Assembly (NCBI RefSeq): GCF_030540765.1
Contig: NZ_JAUOEL010000001.1
Location: 62,001-126,000, forward strand
Source of the DNA: Flavivirga jejuensis
GTDB lineage: Bacteria; Bacteroidota; Bacteroidia; Flavobacteriales; Flavobacteriaceae
Length of the DNA: 64,000 nt
Direction of reading: 5' to 3'
The notes beneath the pieces are model-generated. The model made no database searches. It was given only the letters and a program-made list of their open reading frames with translations, and had not been told where the DNA came from. Of this stretch, positions 1 through 9,574 are shown in pieces. The stretch's first letter is position 1. Every line of letters begins with the position of its first letter. The position numbers were made by a program, and so were the translations under genes.

Positions 1-177
1 TTTTGAAATGAATGCCCCAACATTATCAGACAAACCATACGCTGAGGTGAAAATAGCAATAGCCGTTATAAAACTAATTATCATAGGAATTATAAAGTAT
101 TTCCAGAGTTTTAGTTTAGAGATTAAACCAAAAGCTCCAAAATATGCTTTAATTCCTGATATTATATTTTTAATCAT
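1..177 (-). CDS. EI24/CysZ-like membrane protein, partial
   Basis: Only the first 59 codons lie in the window; the gene continues past the left edge. The N-terminus reads MIKNIISGIKAYFGAFGLIS and is followed by a basic stretch and a strongly hydrophobic segment (about residues 28-46), as in EI24-domain (former DUF540) inner-membrane proteins. The ATG at 177 has an AGGAAG stretch just upstream. In Flavobacteriaceae a gene of this family often lies next to hemE, which fits its place 113 bp downstream of hemE on the same strand. Family assignment is from the N-terminus and context only; no biochemical role is inferred. Confidence 0.7.
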   Translation of the reverse strand, partial: MIKNIISGIKAYFGAFGLISKLKLWKYFIIPMIISFITAIAIFTSAYGLSDNVGAFISK

Positions 178-290
178 AATCGTCTTCCTGACCCTCTCTG
201 AAAGAGAAGGAATTAATTACGTTAAATTATTAAAATTTATCAAAACTATTAAATTTAAAGCGATCTACTACTTATATAGCTGCTTCTCCT

Positions 291-1319
291 CTAAGAAGGA
301 CTATATTCTTTTACTGCATCTATAAATGCTTTGGCATGGTCTAACGGAATGTTAGGTAAAATACCATGACCTAGATTTACGATGTATTTGTCTTTCCCAA
401 ACTCATTAATCATCTGGTGTACCATTTTCTTTATTTCTGAAGGTGGCGACAACAGGCGAGATGGATCAAAATTACCTTGAAGGGTTATATTTCCACCTGT
501 TAAATAGCGTGCATTTCTTCCTGAACAAGTCCAATCTATACCTAAAGCAGACGCATTACTTTTTGCCATGTCGCCAAGTGCAAACCAGCAGCCTTTGCCA
601 AAAGCAATTACTGGAGCATCCTCTTTTAGGGCTTCAATAATTTGGTTAATATATTGCCATGAAAACTCTTGATAATCGACAGGAGATAACATACCTCCCC
701 AAGAATCGAATATTTGAACAGCATTAACACCCGCTTTTACTTTTTCTTTTAAATAGGCAATTGTGGTATCGGTTATTTTTTGAAGTAATTGGTGTGCAGC
801 AATTGGGTTTGTAAAGCAAAATTCTTTGGCTTTGTCGAAGGTTTTACTCCCTTGTCCTTGTACACAATAACATAAAATAGTCCACGGCGAACCTGCAAAT
901 CCAATTAAAGGAATGTCATCATTAAGTAATTCTTTCGTTGCTTTTATGGCTTGATATACATAGTCTAATTCTGCCGTTACGTCTGGAACAATAACATTAT
1001 CGACGTCTTTTTGAGTACGCACAGGGTTTGGTAAATACGGACCAAAATTAGGTTTCATCTGTACCTCAATATTCATAGCTTGAGGAATAACCAAGATATC
1101 ACTGAATAAAATAGCAGCATCCATTCCGTAACGACGAATAGGTTGTACTGTAATTTCACTAGCTAATTCTGGAGTTCTGCAACGTGTAAAGAAATCATAT
1201 TTTTCACGAATGGCTATAAATTCTGGTAAATAACGTCCTGCTTGACGCATCATCCAAACTGGTGGACGATTAACCGTTTCTCCTTTTAATGCTCTTAAAA
1301 ATAAATCGTTTTTAATCAT
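291..1319 (-). CDS. hemE: Uroporphyrinogen decarboxylase HemE
   Basis: This 342-residue protein should decarboxylate uroporphyrinogen III to coproporphyrinogen III in the cytoplasm. The N-terminal signature [16 protein letters not shown] carries the conserved Arg residues that bind substrate carboxylates, and [12 protein letters not shown] and [11 protein letters not shown] are typical family blocks; length is normal. It lies 18 bp downstream of a cyclase-family gene and is probably the fourth gene of the hemA-hemCD-cyclase-hemE operon. Nothing looks damaged. Confidence 0.97.
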   Translation of the reverse strand: MIKNDLFLRALKGETVNRPPVWMMRQAGRYLPEFIAIREKYDFFTRCRTPELASEITVQPIRRYGMDAAILFSDILVIPQAMNIEVQMKPNFGPYLPNPVRTQKDVDNVIVPDVTAELDYVYQAIKATKELLNDDIPLIGFAGSPWTILCYCVQGQGSKTFDKAKEFCFTNPIAAHQLLQKITDTTIAYLKEKVKAGVNAVQIFDSWGGMLSPVDYQEFSWQYINQIIEALKEDAPVIAFGKGCWFALGDMAKSNASALGIDWTCSGRNARYLTGGNITLQGNFDPSRLLSPPSEIKKMVHQMINEFGKDKYIVNLGHGILPNIPLDHAKAFIDAVKEYSPS

Positions 1320-1337
1320 ATTTTTTGCTCTTTCGAC

Positions 1338-2042
1338 TTAATCTATTTTGTTTTCAAATACGGCAACGGCTCTTACGGGAGATCCAGTGCCGCCTCTAAT
1401 TTTTAATGGTAAACCAATAAAACGAAAACGACCTCTATCTATTAATAAATGAAGGTTTATCATGTTTTCGTAATGTGTAAAACCAAGTTTACCACAAATT
1501 TTATGAACTTCTTTATTTGAAACTCCTGGCACTCCAGGAGACATGGTTTCCACTCCAAAAGCGGCTATTTGTTTATTTCCTAACCATGCTGTAGCTTTTG
1601 CTGTAATTCCTGGCCCATGATTCCAATTTTCGGTACCAAAATTTTTTCTATAGTGATTGGTATATAATAAAACGGTATCTCCTTTTTTTATTGTAAGATG
1701 ATGTTTTTCACATGCTTCTTTAATATCGTGGGTATCTATAAGTTCTTTTAATCCTTTGTGTGAAAAATCTAAACAAATACCCTCAGTATAAAACATAGAA
1801 AGCGGCATGGTGTCTATAGATTGATCTTTATATTCTTTTGCCATATGATTTATGGCATCAACATGAGTTCCAGTATGCTCTCCTAATTCTAATTTATGAA
1901 CACTAGGTGTTTTTATTTCTGAGTTAGGAAAACCTTCCCATTCTTCATGAGTATTATGAATACTCATTTTTACTTGAGGGAGTGTTTTGTAAACTGGCAT
2001 TCCAGGAAAAATATCTTGACTTAAATCAATTATTTCACTCAT
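1338..2042 (-). CDS. Cyclase-family (kynurenine formamidase-like) protein inside the hem operon
   Basis: This 234-residue protein belongs to the cyclase family (PF04199), metal-dependent hydrolases that include kynurenine formamidase and isatin hydrolase. The metal-site signature is visible as HTGTHVDAINH (about residues 56-66), a form of HxGTHxDxPxH in which Pro is replaced by Asn. The gene lies 14 bp downstream of hemCD and 18 bp upstream of hemE, so it is almost certainly co-transcribed with haem genes. No kynurenine pathway genes are nearby, so the substrate is unknown; a role in tetrapyrrole metabolism would be speculation from position. Confidence 0.85.
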   Translation of the reverse strand: MSEIIDLSQDIFPGMPVYKTLPQVKMSIHNTHEEWEGFPNSEIKTPSVHKLELGEHTGTHVDAINHMAKEYKDQSIDTMPLSMFYTEGICLDFSHKGLKELIDTHDIKEACEKHHLTIKKGDTVLLYTNHYRKNFGTENWNHGPGITAKATAWLGNKQIAAFGVETMSPGVPGVSNKEVHKICGKLGFTHYENMINLHLLIDRGRFRFIGLPLKIRGGTGSPVRAVAVFENKID

Positions 2043-2056
2043 TATTCAAAAAACAT

Positions 2057-3634
2057 TTAAACGTAATGCTTGTTTATTAATTCTATCACACTCTCAACAG
2101 TTGGTACTTTGGCTACCCTAACATCTTTAAAATATTTATTTGCTTCTTTTGCTGTGGTATCACCAATGCAAAAAGCAATAACATCTGTGTTATTTTTTTG
2201 AACAAAACTCTGTACGGTAGATGGGCTATAAAACATAGCACTTTCAACAGAATCATCTACTTTTATGCCATCAAATTTTGTTTGGTAAGCTTCTACTTCG
2301 TTTACTTTTATATTGTTTTCGGTTAAAATAGTAGGTAAATCATCCAGCCTTAAATCGCTACAAAAGTAAGTGACTTCAGTGCCTTCTATATATTCAACTA
2401 AATATTCTGCCAGCTTTTTTGCACTTTTTTCGAAATGTGTTACTTTACCAATCTTATTTTCTACTAAGCGTTTGGTACGTCTGCCAACACAATAAATGTT
2501 TTTAAATTGTAATTCTGCAGATGAATAATTAGTAATTAAAGATTCGACAGCATTTTTACTGGTGATCACTACATTTTGAATTTCGTTTTTTAAGAATCTT
2601 GGATGTATTCTATTCAAACTTATTTTTATAAAATCGGAGCTCTCTGAAACAACTTTTTCATGAAAGAGAAGCCGTTGATCTTCTGTAAACGATTTTGTAG
2701 AATATACGTTTGTTTTTTTATTAGATTGTTTAATGCTATCCATTAAACGCTTACCGCCACGCTCTATAATAAAATCGGCACAAAACGAAGCAACATCATT
2801 ATGTTCGCCTAGTTTTTTAACTCGAGTAACATCAATTCTTTTGGTGCCATCTGTACTTAGTAGTACGCCTTTAAAATTGACTTCTTCGTTTTTAATATAA
2901 GCAAGTGCGCCAATAGGAGCCGTACAACCGCCTTCTAGTTTATTTAAAAATGTGCGTTCAATGGTGGTACAAATTTCGGTTTCTTCATGATTTAATTCAG
3001 CACAAGCAGTTTTAACAAAATCATCTTCCTCTAAGGCTGTTATCATAATAGCACCTTGTGCTGGTGCAGGGATCATCCAATCTAAATTAATTGCTTCCTC
3101 GGGTCTTATGCCAATACGACCTATTCCAGCGGCTGCAAAAATAGCACCATTCCAATGGTCGTTGTCTTCTAATTTTTGTAAACGCGAATTCACATTGCCT
3201 CGTAGATCAACAATTTTATGTGTTGGAAATCTGTTTAGCCATTGAGCTCGTCTGCGTAAGCTTCCTGTAGCTATAACGGCATCTCTGGAACCTAAGAACT
3301 CTTCATTGTCTTTAAAGACCAAAGTGTCATTAACATTACCACGTTTTAAAACGGCTGCTTGTATAATGCCTTTAGGCAATACGGTTGGTACATCTTTTAG
3401 AGAATGCACTGCAATGTCAATGTCATGATTTAACATGGCAATATCCAAAGTTCTAGTAAAAATACCAGTAATTCCTAATTCGTACAGAGGTTTATCTAAT
3501 ACTAAGTCGCCAGTAGATTTTACAGGGACTAGTTGTGTTTTATAACCAGATTTTTCGAGTTGTTGTTGTACTATTTTGGCTTGCCATAGTGCTAATTCAC
3601 TATCGCGTGTGCCAATTCTAATAATTTTAGACAT
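2057..3634 (-). CDS. hemC: Fused hydroxymethylbilane synthase / uroporphyrinogen-III synthase (HemC-HemD)
   Basis: Residues 1 to about 300 are porphobilinogen deaminase: the N-terminus IRIGTRDSELALWQAK, the Arg-rich GSLRRRAQW block, and Cys237 in EGGCTAP, which carries the dipyrromethane cofactor. Residues from about 310 to 525 resemble uroporphyrinogen-III synthase (weakly conserved, ending in a typical CIGDTTA block). One polypeptide would therefore catalyse two consecutive steps, porphobilinogen to uroporphyrinogen III. Such HemCD fusions are known in Bacteroidota. The start overlaps the end of hemA by 8 bp, pointing to translational coupling. Confidence 0.95.
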   Translation of the reverse strand: MSKIIRIGTRDSELALWQAKIVQQQLEKSGYKTQLVPVKSTGDLVLDKPLYELGITGIFTRTLDIAMLNHDIDIAVHSLKDVPTVLPKGIIQAAVLKRGNVNDTLVFKDNEEFLGSRDAVIATGSLRRRAQWLNRFPTHKIVDLRGNVNSRLQKLEDNDHWNGAIFAAAGIGRIGIRPEEAINLDWMIPAPAQGAIMITALEEDDFVKTACAELNHEETEICTTIERTFLNKLEGGCTAPIGALAYIKNEEVNFKGVLLSTDGTKRIDVTRVKKLGEHNDVASFCADFIIERGGKRLMDSIKQSNKKTNVYSTKSFTEDQRLLFHEKVVSESSDFIKISLNRIHPRFLKNEIQNVVITSKNAVESLITNYSSAELQFKNIYCVGRRTKRLVENKIGKVTHFEKSAKKLAEYLVEYIEGTEVTYFCSDLRLDDLPTILTENNIKVNEVEAYQTKFDGIKVDDSVESAMFYSPSTVQSFVQKNNTDVIAFCIGDTTAKEANKYFKDVRVAKVPTVESVIELINKHYV

Positions 3635-4886
3635 GTGTTTTTGGTTCTAACTGAAACACTTTTTTTATAAGTTCCAGACTCTCATCAGTAGAGATATTGT
3701 CATCTTTTAAATGATGCGCAAAGTGGTTGGTTATTTTTTGAATAATGTTGCCGCTAATTAATTCTGCCTGGGCTTCATTAAAATTAGCATTTTTCTTGCG
3801 TTGTGTTTCTAATTCGGCAGTGGCAAAATTAGTAAGTTTGTGCTTTAACGCTTTAATGGTTGGTGCAAATTTTCTGGTTTCTAACCATTGGTTAAATTCT
3901 ATTTTTACATCTTCTATAATAGATTCTGCTAAAGGAATTTCCTTTTTTCTTTCTTCTAAGGTTTTATCTGTAATTTCAGATAAATGATCTAAATGCACTA
4001 AGGTTACATTATCTAACGCTTCAACATTCGCATCAACGTTTTTTGGGATTGATAGATCTAAAATTAAAAGTGGTTTTTTAGATTGGATAATATGTTTATC
4101 TATAGTAGGGCGTTGTGCACCTGTAGCAACAATTAAAACATCGGAGCTATTTATCTCTTCTTGTAAATTGGCATAATCTTTAACGACCAGATTAAACTTT
4201 CCAGCAATGACCTCTGCCTTGTCTTTTGTTCTGTTAATTAAAGTAATTTGTTCGTTTTTGGTATGCTTTACAAGATTTTCACAAGTATTTCTACCAATTT
4301 TACCAGTTCCGAAGAGTAGAATGTTTTTGTTCGAAACGTCTTCAACCGAATTAAATATATATTGAACAGATGCAAATGACACCGACGTTGCTCCAGACGA
4401 AATATTAGTTTCTGTTTTTATACGTTTGCTAGCCTGAATGACAGCGTTTACTAACCGTTCTGAAAAATGATTGAGTAATCCGTGTTTTTTTGAAGCACGA
4501 GCACTATGCTTTAATTGACTAATAATTTCAAAGTCTCCAAGAATCTGACTATCTAAACCAGAACCTACGCGAAACATATGTGCAATCGCATCCTTGTTTT
4601 TATAGATGTATGCGACTTTTTGAAACTCTTCAACTGTACCTCTTGTATTGTCACAAAGCAATTGAATTAATTGAAAAGGATGTTGCGCGAAACCATAAAT
4701 TTCAGTTCGATTACAAGTAGAGGTTACTACTAAACTTTCAATATTATTTTCTTTTGCTTGGTTAAGTAAAGCTAGTTTGCCTGCGTCGTCTAAACTAAAG
4801 TGTCCTCTTGTGTCTGCATCGGCTTTTTTATAACTTAAACCTATGGCGTAAAAGTAGTTACTCCTTGATATATTGTACTTTTGCAT
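3627..4886 (-). CDS. hemA: Glutamyl-tRNA reductase HemA
   Basis: This 419-residue enzyme reduces glutamyl-tRNA to glutamate-1-semialdehyde, the committed step of C5-pathway haem synthesis. The catalytic Cys58 lies in TSTCNRTEIYG, followed by LGDFEIISQLK and the Rossmann motif GTGKIGRNTCENL. It is the first gene of the minus-strand hem operon. A flavobacterial -7 element (TATTTTTG, 4909-4916) lies 22 bp upstream of the ATG, and a divergent AraC-type regulator starts 190 bp away. Confidence 0.97.
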   Translation of the reverse strand: MQKYNISRSNYFYAIGLSYKKADADTRGHFSLDDAGKLALLNQAKENNIESLVVTSTCNRTEIYGFAQHPFQLIQLLCDNTRGTVEEFQKVAYIYKNKDAIAHMFRVGSGLDSQILGDFEIISQLKHSARASKKHGLLNHFSERLVNAVIQASKRIKTETNISSGATSVSFASVQYIFNSVEDVSNKNILLFGTGKIGRNTCENLVKHTKNEQITLINRTKDKAEVIAGKFNLVVKDYANLQEEINSSDVLIVATGAQRPTIDKHIIQSKKPLLILDLSIPKNVDANVEALDNVTLVHLDHLSEITDKTLEERKKEIPLAESIIEDVKIEFNQWLETRKFAPTIKALKHKLTNFATAELETQRKKNANFNEAQAELISGNIIQKITNHFAHHLKDDNISTDESLELIKKVFQLEPKTHV

Positions 4887-4908
4887 GCTGATACCTGATA
4901 TTTCAAAG

Positions 4909-4916
4909 CAAAAATA
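4909..4916 (-). promoter_or_regulatory. -7 promoter element of the hemA operon
   Basis: On the minus strand this reads TATTTTTG, a match to the Bacteroidetes/flavobacterial TAnnTTTG element, 22 nt before the hemA ATG. No convincing -33 TTTG was found at the usual spacing. Confidence 0.6.
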
Positions 4917-5010
4917 TATGGATGTTCATTAAAAAAATAACGCTCGAAGAACTTTTAATATCGTTTGTGGTTTTTTAGCGTTGTTTTTTCATAATATATG
5001 ATAAATGTCA

Positions 5011-5018
5011 TATTTTTG
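5011..5018 (+). promoter_or_regulatory. -7 promoter element of the AraC-type regulator gene
   Basis: TATTTTTG matches TAnnTTTG and lies 57 nt before the ATG at 5076. Together with the hemA element it makes a divergent promoter pair about 95 bp apart. Confidence 0.55.
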
Positions 5019-5075
5019 CAGTGAGTTAGGCGGTTTTCGACTAATTTATTTAGAACGAATCTAAATAAAATCATT

Positions 5076-5975
5076 ATGAATGAGGAAATAAACAATAATA
5101 AAAATGTCGCTCAAAGTTCTTTCGATGAAACAAAAATCGAAGATGATGCTTTGGTACTTACATTCAAGAATGAATCAAATAGAGTGCAATCTCTTGCGAA
5201 GGAAATAGACAGTGATTATATTCAATTTCATTTTTGTATTAAAGGAGCGAGTAAATTTATTTTTAATGAAGGGAGGTACGAATTAAATATTCTGGAGGAG
5301 AATTCATTATTACTGTATAATCCCCAACATGATTTACCAATAAATTTACAGATAGATCCTAATTCTTGGATAGTTTCGATTTTAATATCTATTAAAGAAT
5401 TTCATGGGTTATTTTCTCAAGAAGCAGGATATATTACTTTTTTAAGTGATGATAATAAGGATAAAAAATATTATAAAGATGGCGCTATTTCGCCGTCAAT
5501 GGCTATCGTTTTAAATCAATTAATAAATTACAATCTCAATCAATCTATAAAAAATCTTTATTTTAAAGGAAAAGCATACGAACTTTTAAGCTTATATTTT
5601 AATAGAAGTGAGGATGCCGATGTTGAGCAATGTCCGTTTTTGGTAGATGAAACGAATGTTATTAAAATTAGAAAAGCCAAAGAGATTGTTATTGCTCGTA
5701 TGGCAGAACCACCTAGTTTACAAGAACTAGCTGACGAAATAGGATTGAATCTTAAAAAGCTAAAAGAAGGTTTTAAGCAAATTTATGGCGATTCGGTATT
5801 TAGTTTTTTATTTGATTATAAAATGGAAGTTGCTAGGAAATTATTAGAATCTGGCGATAATAATGTGAATGAAGTAGGACATAAAGTGGGTTATAGTACA
5901 TCTAGCCACTTTATAGCAGCTTTTAAAAAGAAATATGGTACGACACCTAAAAAATATGTAATGTCGTTGAGTTAG
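5076..5975 (+). CDS. AraC-family transcriptional regulator divergent from hemA
   Basis: The 299-residue protein has a two-helix-turn-helix AraC/XylS domain at the C-terminus (about residues 198-298), ending in VNEVGHKVGYSTSSHFIAAF, a classic second HTH helix. The N-terminal ~190 residues look like a sensing domain with beta-rich sequence but contain no signal I can name. It is transcribed divergently from the hemA operon with adjacent promoters. Control of haem genes is a reasonable inference from position but is not shown by the sequence. Confidence 0.85.
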   Translation: MNEEINNNKNVAQSSFDETKIEDDALVLTFKNESNRVQSLAKEIDSDYIQFHFCIKGASKFIFNEGRYELNILEENSLLLYNPQHDLPINLQIDPNSWIVSILISIKEFHGLFSQEAGYITFLSDDNKDKKYYKDGAISPSMAIVLNQLINYNLNQSIKNLYFKGKAYELLSLYFNRSEDADVEQCPFLVDETNVIKIRKAKEIVIARMAEPPSLQELADEIGLNLKKLKEGFKQIYGDSVFSFLFDYKMEVARKLLESGDNNVNEVGHKVGYSTSSHFIAAFKKKYGTTPKKYVMSLS

Positions 5976-6306
5976 ATTTTTTGAAAGAATGATTGTTTAA
6001 AATTGATTATTCGGGTCTGTTAAAATGGAAGAGTTAATCCAGAATTAGAAGCATTTTCCTAAAGTTCACCATAAAATTTAGTGTGATTTAATACAACCTG
6101 CGATCTTTTTCAAGATTGTGGTAATAACAAAAATACCTTAGGTTGTACCGTTATATGAATATAAAAAATAAGGTATAACAATTTTTACTATTAAGAGTGT
6201 TTTCTGTTTATTATTATGATTAATAAATCATTAAATTTTATATTTAAACAGTATTATTTGTAGGATTTTACTTATATTTCATAAAAATTTAAACACTTTG
6301 ATTTTT
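5976..6306. other. Intergenic region with nested inverted repeat
   Basis: About 330 bp without a gene. TACAACCT (6092-6099) and AGGTTGTA (6140-6147) form an 8-bp inverted repeat that encloses a second hairpin (ATCTT/AAGAT). It could be a terminator-like or structured element after the AraC gene, but no U-tract follows. No clear promoter for the next gene was recognised. Confidence 0.4.
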
Positions 6307-8196
6307 ATGAAAACTAAAATATTATTTATTGCCTATTTACTAACTCATGTTGCCGTTAATTCTCAAAACACTGAGAGTTCTTGGGTATTAAAGTTTAATG
6401 AAAAACCTAATTGGTTATCTGTAGATCAAAGAACAAATTGTGTATACTATTATGATAATTTAACTTTAAAAGCATTTGATTATTCTTTAAATAAGGAGCT
6501 TTGGAGTTTGTCTATGCCCAACTATAAAGGAGCTTCATTTTTTTATAAAGAAGCCAGTTCTCTATTAAAAATAAATGATACTAAAACTTTTTCGGTAGTT
6601 AGTAATAAAAGTATTGTGATAAATAGATTTACAGGAGATGTAGTTTTTAAAGCTTCAGAAATAAAAGATTTTCATAAAAGTAAAATTTTTTATACTAAAG
6701 ATGAAAACTTTGCTCTAATAATGAATAAAGAAGTTATAAAAAAGGATAAGAAGAAAAACATAAAAAGAAAAGTAAATTGGTATTTAACTTTGGTAAGAAT
6801 CAATGGTTCGGAGTCTCTGTGGACCATTAAATTACCAGAAAAAAAACTTGGTCTTTTAGGAGATAGCTTTACATTTGGCGCGGTTTGTACAAAAAACACT
6901 TTGCTGTTTACCTATGATAGTAATTTATTGGCTTATAATATTAATGATGGTAGTTTAAAGTGGGAAAGAAACTTTAAAACTGATAAGATTAAATTAGTAG
7001 AAGTCTCTGCAAATAATCAAGGGTTTATATCTGTTTACGATTTGGAGAATGGAGGTTATGCTATGAATTATTCTAGTATAGAAACAGGGAAGGATGTGTG
7101 GAAAGAACCTTTTAATTTGGGTAAATTTTATGATATCGAATTTGCGCCGAATCAAATTATAGTAAAATGCGAGAATGGATTTAATTATTTAGGAGCAGAT
7201 GGTTCTAAGTTTTGGTCTAAAAATGTTTCTATTAAAGGAAAGATAGAAAAAGTTTATGTTCAAGGAGACAATCATTTAATCATTAATAATGTTAATGGAA
7301 AATATTTTGCTAACTGGATTAATGAAGATGGGGCACATGTATTTAATAATCCTGTTTTCGTAGGAAGCAAGGAAATTATTGAAGGTCTTAAAATGGACGA
7401 TTATTTATTGATAATAACTTCAAAATCTATATTGACATATGATTTTGAAAAACAGGAGGTCATTTCTCTCCTTCCTATTAAAGATAAAATAACTTATAGT
7501 ATTGATAAAAAGAATAAAGACTTAGTTTATAAGTATGGAAAAAAGGATACTCCTGTAGTTTTAAAATATAAAGCAACGAAACCTCAGGTGCTTATAAAAA
7601 AAGTGCCTTTCACCAAAAAAAATGACACAATAACAAGAATAGAGAGTTTTAATGGCAATTATTCATTTATATCTAAGCATGAAGTTGTAAAAACGGATAA
7701 TACAGGTCAAGAAATTAGTAGATTATATTTCAAACCGCCATCAAAAGCTTTGAAGACAATAGCATCAATTGGAGCTATTGTTTTGGGAACTGTTTTTGCT
7801 AAAGAAGCAGGGAAAATTAATCGTGAATTGTACAAAGCAGGTCTTAAGGATATACATGATTTTAATAATGAGTTTACCACAGCTTATTACTTTAGCGAGT
7901 TTGGGGCTGCGGAGTTAGGAATGGGCGTTGTAGCGGGAGCTACTGTTAATGATATGATAAATAAATTTGAGAAAGAAACTAAATATAATCCATATAGTGA
8001 AATTGATAAGTTATGGATGCACCGTGATAAATTAGATGAAGGAGTTTGGGGGCTTAGAATAGTTGATTTAGAAAACGTAGAAGAATTATACCAACTTAAA
8101 ATAGGAAAGGATAAAAATTTTAACTACACAGTTGATGTCGATTCTCAAATAATAATAAGCTCTACCGATAAAGAGATACGCTTTTTTAAATATTAA
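6307..8196 (+). CDS. Secreted PQQ-like beta-propeller protein
   Basis: A signal peptide is evident at the start (MKTKILFIAYLLTHVAVNSQ). I prefer the ATG at 6307 over the TTG at 6298. The body contains repeated blocks of the type SLKWERNFKTDK and ESLWTIKLPEKK, as in PQQ-binding-like beta-propeller repeats, mostly residues 20-430. Around residue 480 a hydrophobic stretch (TIASIGAIVLGTVFA) interrupts the propeller-like part, followed by a Gly/Ala-rich segment near 540. No PQQ-enzyme active site was identified, so it is probably not a dehydrogenase. It has no operon partner. Confidence 0.6.
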   Translation: MKTKILFIAYLLTHVAVNSQNTESSWVLKFNEKPNWLSVDQRTNCVYYYDNLTLKAFDYSLNKELWSLSMPNYKGASFFYKEASSLLKINDTKTFSVVSNKSIVINRFTGDVVFKASEIKDFHKSKIFYTKDENFALIMNKEVIKKDKKKNIKRKVNWYLTLVRINGSESLWTIKLPEKKLGLLGDSFTFGAVCTKNTLLFTYDSNLLAYNINDGSLKWERNFKTDKIKLVEVSANNQGFISVYDLENGGYAMNYSSIETGKDVWKEPFNLGKFYDIEFAPNQIIVKCENGFNYLGADGSKFWSKNVSIKGKIEKVYVQGDNHLIINNVNGKYFANWINEDGAHVFNNPVFVGSKEIIEGLKMDDYLLIITSKSILTYDFEKQEVISLLPIKDKITYSIDKKNKDLVYKYGKKDTPVVLKYKATKPQVLIKKVPFTKKNDTITRIESFNGNYSFISKHEVVKTDNTGQEISRLYFKPPSKALKTIASIGAIVLGTVFAKEAGKINRELYKAGLKDIHDFNNEFTTAYYFSEFGAAELGMGVVAGATVNDMINKFEKETKYNPYSEIDKLWMHRDKLDEGVWGLRIVDLENVEELYQLKIGKDKNFNYTVDVDSQIIISSTDKEIRFFKY

Positions 8197-8524
8197 TTTA
8201 TAAACGTGAATTCGACGTAAATTAAAAAAAGAAGATAATTTAAATTTTTTATAATCAGTGCTTTATTATATAGGCAGAGCGAAACATGAGTGATGAGACA
8301 TCTCATAAAGATGAGATTCCTTCTCAAAAGCTACGCTTCATACTTTAAACAAAATATATTTTGTTTTCGATAGCCTTAGGAATGACACAATTTTATTAGT
8401 TGTATACGCAAATTTCTCATTATCAATATTTAATATATCGAACTGACGTTTGTAAAAAGTTTGTTTTTGCAATTATTATGCTCAAATTATTTGTTGCTAA
8501 ATACCATGATTACAAATTGTATCG
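8197..8524. repeat. Intergenic region with REP-like remnant
   Basis: About 330 bp without a gene. Position 8300-8317 holds a 7-bp inverted repeat ATCTCAT/ATGAGAT with a 4-nt loop, followed by GCTACGCTTCATACT and, at 8389-8395, GAATGAC. This resembles degenerate repeat sequence with TCATTCTGA/TCAGAATGA ends that recurs elsewhere in the window (25.5, 48.4, 56.6 kb). Confidence 0.4.
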
Positions 8525-8532
8525 TATTTTTG
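8525..8532 (+). promoter_or_regulatory. -7 promoter element directly before hemH
   Basis: TATTTTTG matches TAnnTTTG exactly and its last G is only 4 nt from the hemH ATG at 8537. Since transcription in this group usually starts a few bases after this element, the hemH mRNA may have no 5' leader. Confidence 0.55.
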
Positions 8533-8536
8533 TAAT

Positions 8537-9571
8537 ATGCAAAAAGGAATTTTACTAGTAAATCTTGGCTCCCCAGAGAGTCCAGATCCAAAAGATGTAA
8601 AAAAGTATTTAGGTGAATTTTTAATGGACGAACGTGTTATAGACGTACCGCTTTGGGCAAGAAATCTACTTGTAAAGGGCATTATTTTAAATACAAGACC
8701 AAAAGCATCAGCAGCAGCTTATAAAAAAATATGGTGGAAAGAGGGATCGCCTTTAATTGTATTGTCTGAAAGACTTCAAAATAAAATACAAAAACAAGTA
8801 GAAGAACCTGTTGCTTTAGCGATGCGTTATGGCAGTATGACTATAAAAAAAGGACTTCAGGAATTGGTAGATAAAGGTGTTGATGAGGTTTTGTTGTTCC
8901 CTTTATACCCTCAGTTTGCTATGGCAACAACAGAGACCATTACGGTATTAGCAGAAGAAATACGTCAACAGTATTTTCCGAATTTAAAAATAGAATCTGT
9001 TCCTGCATTTTATAATAAACCAGATTATATTGAGGTGCTTTCAAACGCAATTAAAAATCATTTAGAAGGCAAAAATTGTGACCATTTATTGTTTTCATAC
9101 CATGGTGTACCAGAACGTCATATTAGAAAAAGTGACATTACAAAATCGCATTGTAAAATAGATGGTAGCTGTTGTGTTACGCCATCGAAAGCTCATGAGT
9201 TTTGTTACAGGCATCAATGTTATGAGGTAACTAGACTTGTTGTTGAAAAATTAGGGCTTAAAGAAGGTTCGTATTCAACATCTTTTCAGTCGCGTTTAGG
9301 TTTCGATCCTTGGTTACTGCCTTATACAGACAGAACTATTGAGCGTTTGGGTAAAGAAGGTATTAAAAACATGGCGATTGTAACGCCTGCGTTTGTAAGC
9401 GATTGTTTAGAAACTCTCGAAGAAATAGCCATGGAAGGACAAGAAATTTTTCATGAAATGGGAGGTAAAGATTTTACAACCGTTCCTTGCTTAAATGATG
9501 ATGACGAATTTGTTAATCTACTGTCTAAATGGATTTCAGAATGGACAAAAACACCTATTGAAATTAATTAA
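8537..9571 (+). CDS. hemH: Ferrochelatase HemH
   Basis: This 344-residue enzyme inserts Fe2+ into protoporphyrin IX. The start GILLVNLGSPESPDPKDVKK, the metal-binding His189 in FSYHGVPERHI, and the C-terminal block FVSDCLETLEEI with its conserved Glu are all present; length is normal. Cysteine-bearing stretch DGSCCVTP and CYRHQCYE are common in bacterial enzymes of this branch. It is followed 3 bp later by hemJ, so the last two steps of haem synthesis are encoded as a pair. Confidence 0.97.
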   Translation: MQKGILLVNLGSPESPDPKDVKKYLGEFLMDERVIDVPLWARNLLVKGIILNTRPKASAAAYKKIWWKEGSPLIVLSERLQNKIQKQVEEPVALAMRYGSMTIKKGLQELVDKGVDEVLLFPLYPQFAMATTETITVLAEEIRQQYFPNLKIESVPAFYNKPDYIEVLSNAIKNHLEGKNCDHLLFSYHGVPERHIRKSDITKSHCKIDGSCCVTPSKAHEFCYRHQCYEVTRLVVEKLGLKEGSYSTSFQSRLGFDPWLLPYTDRTIERLGKEGIKNMAIVTPAFVSDCLETLEEIAMEGQEIFHEMGGKDFTTVPCLNDDDEFVNLLSKWISEWTKTPIEIN

Positions 9572-9574
9572 CCT

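Noticed and set aside
8-325. Plus-strand reading frame over the left edge
   Set aside because: It lies opposite the EI24-like gene and the 3' end of hemE; the minus strand carries the recognisable proteins.
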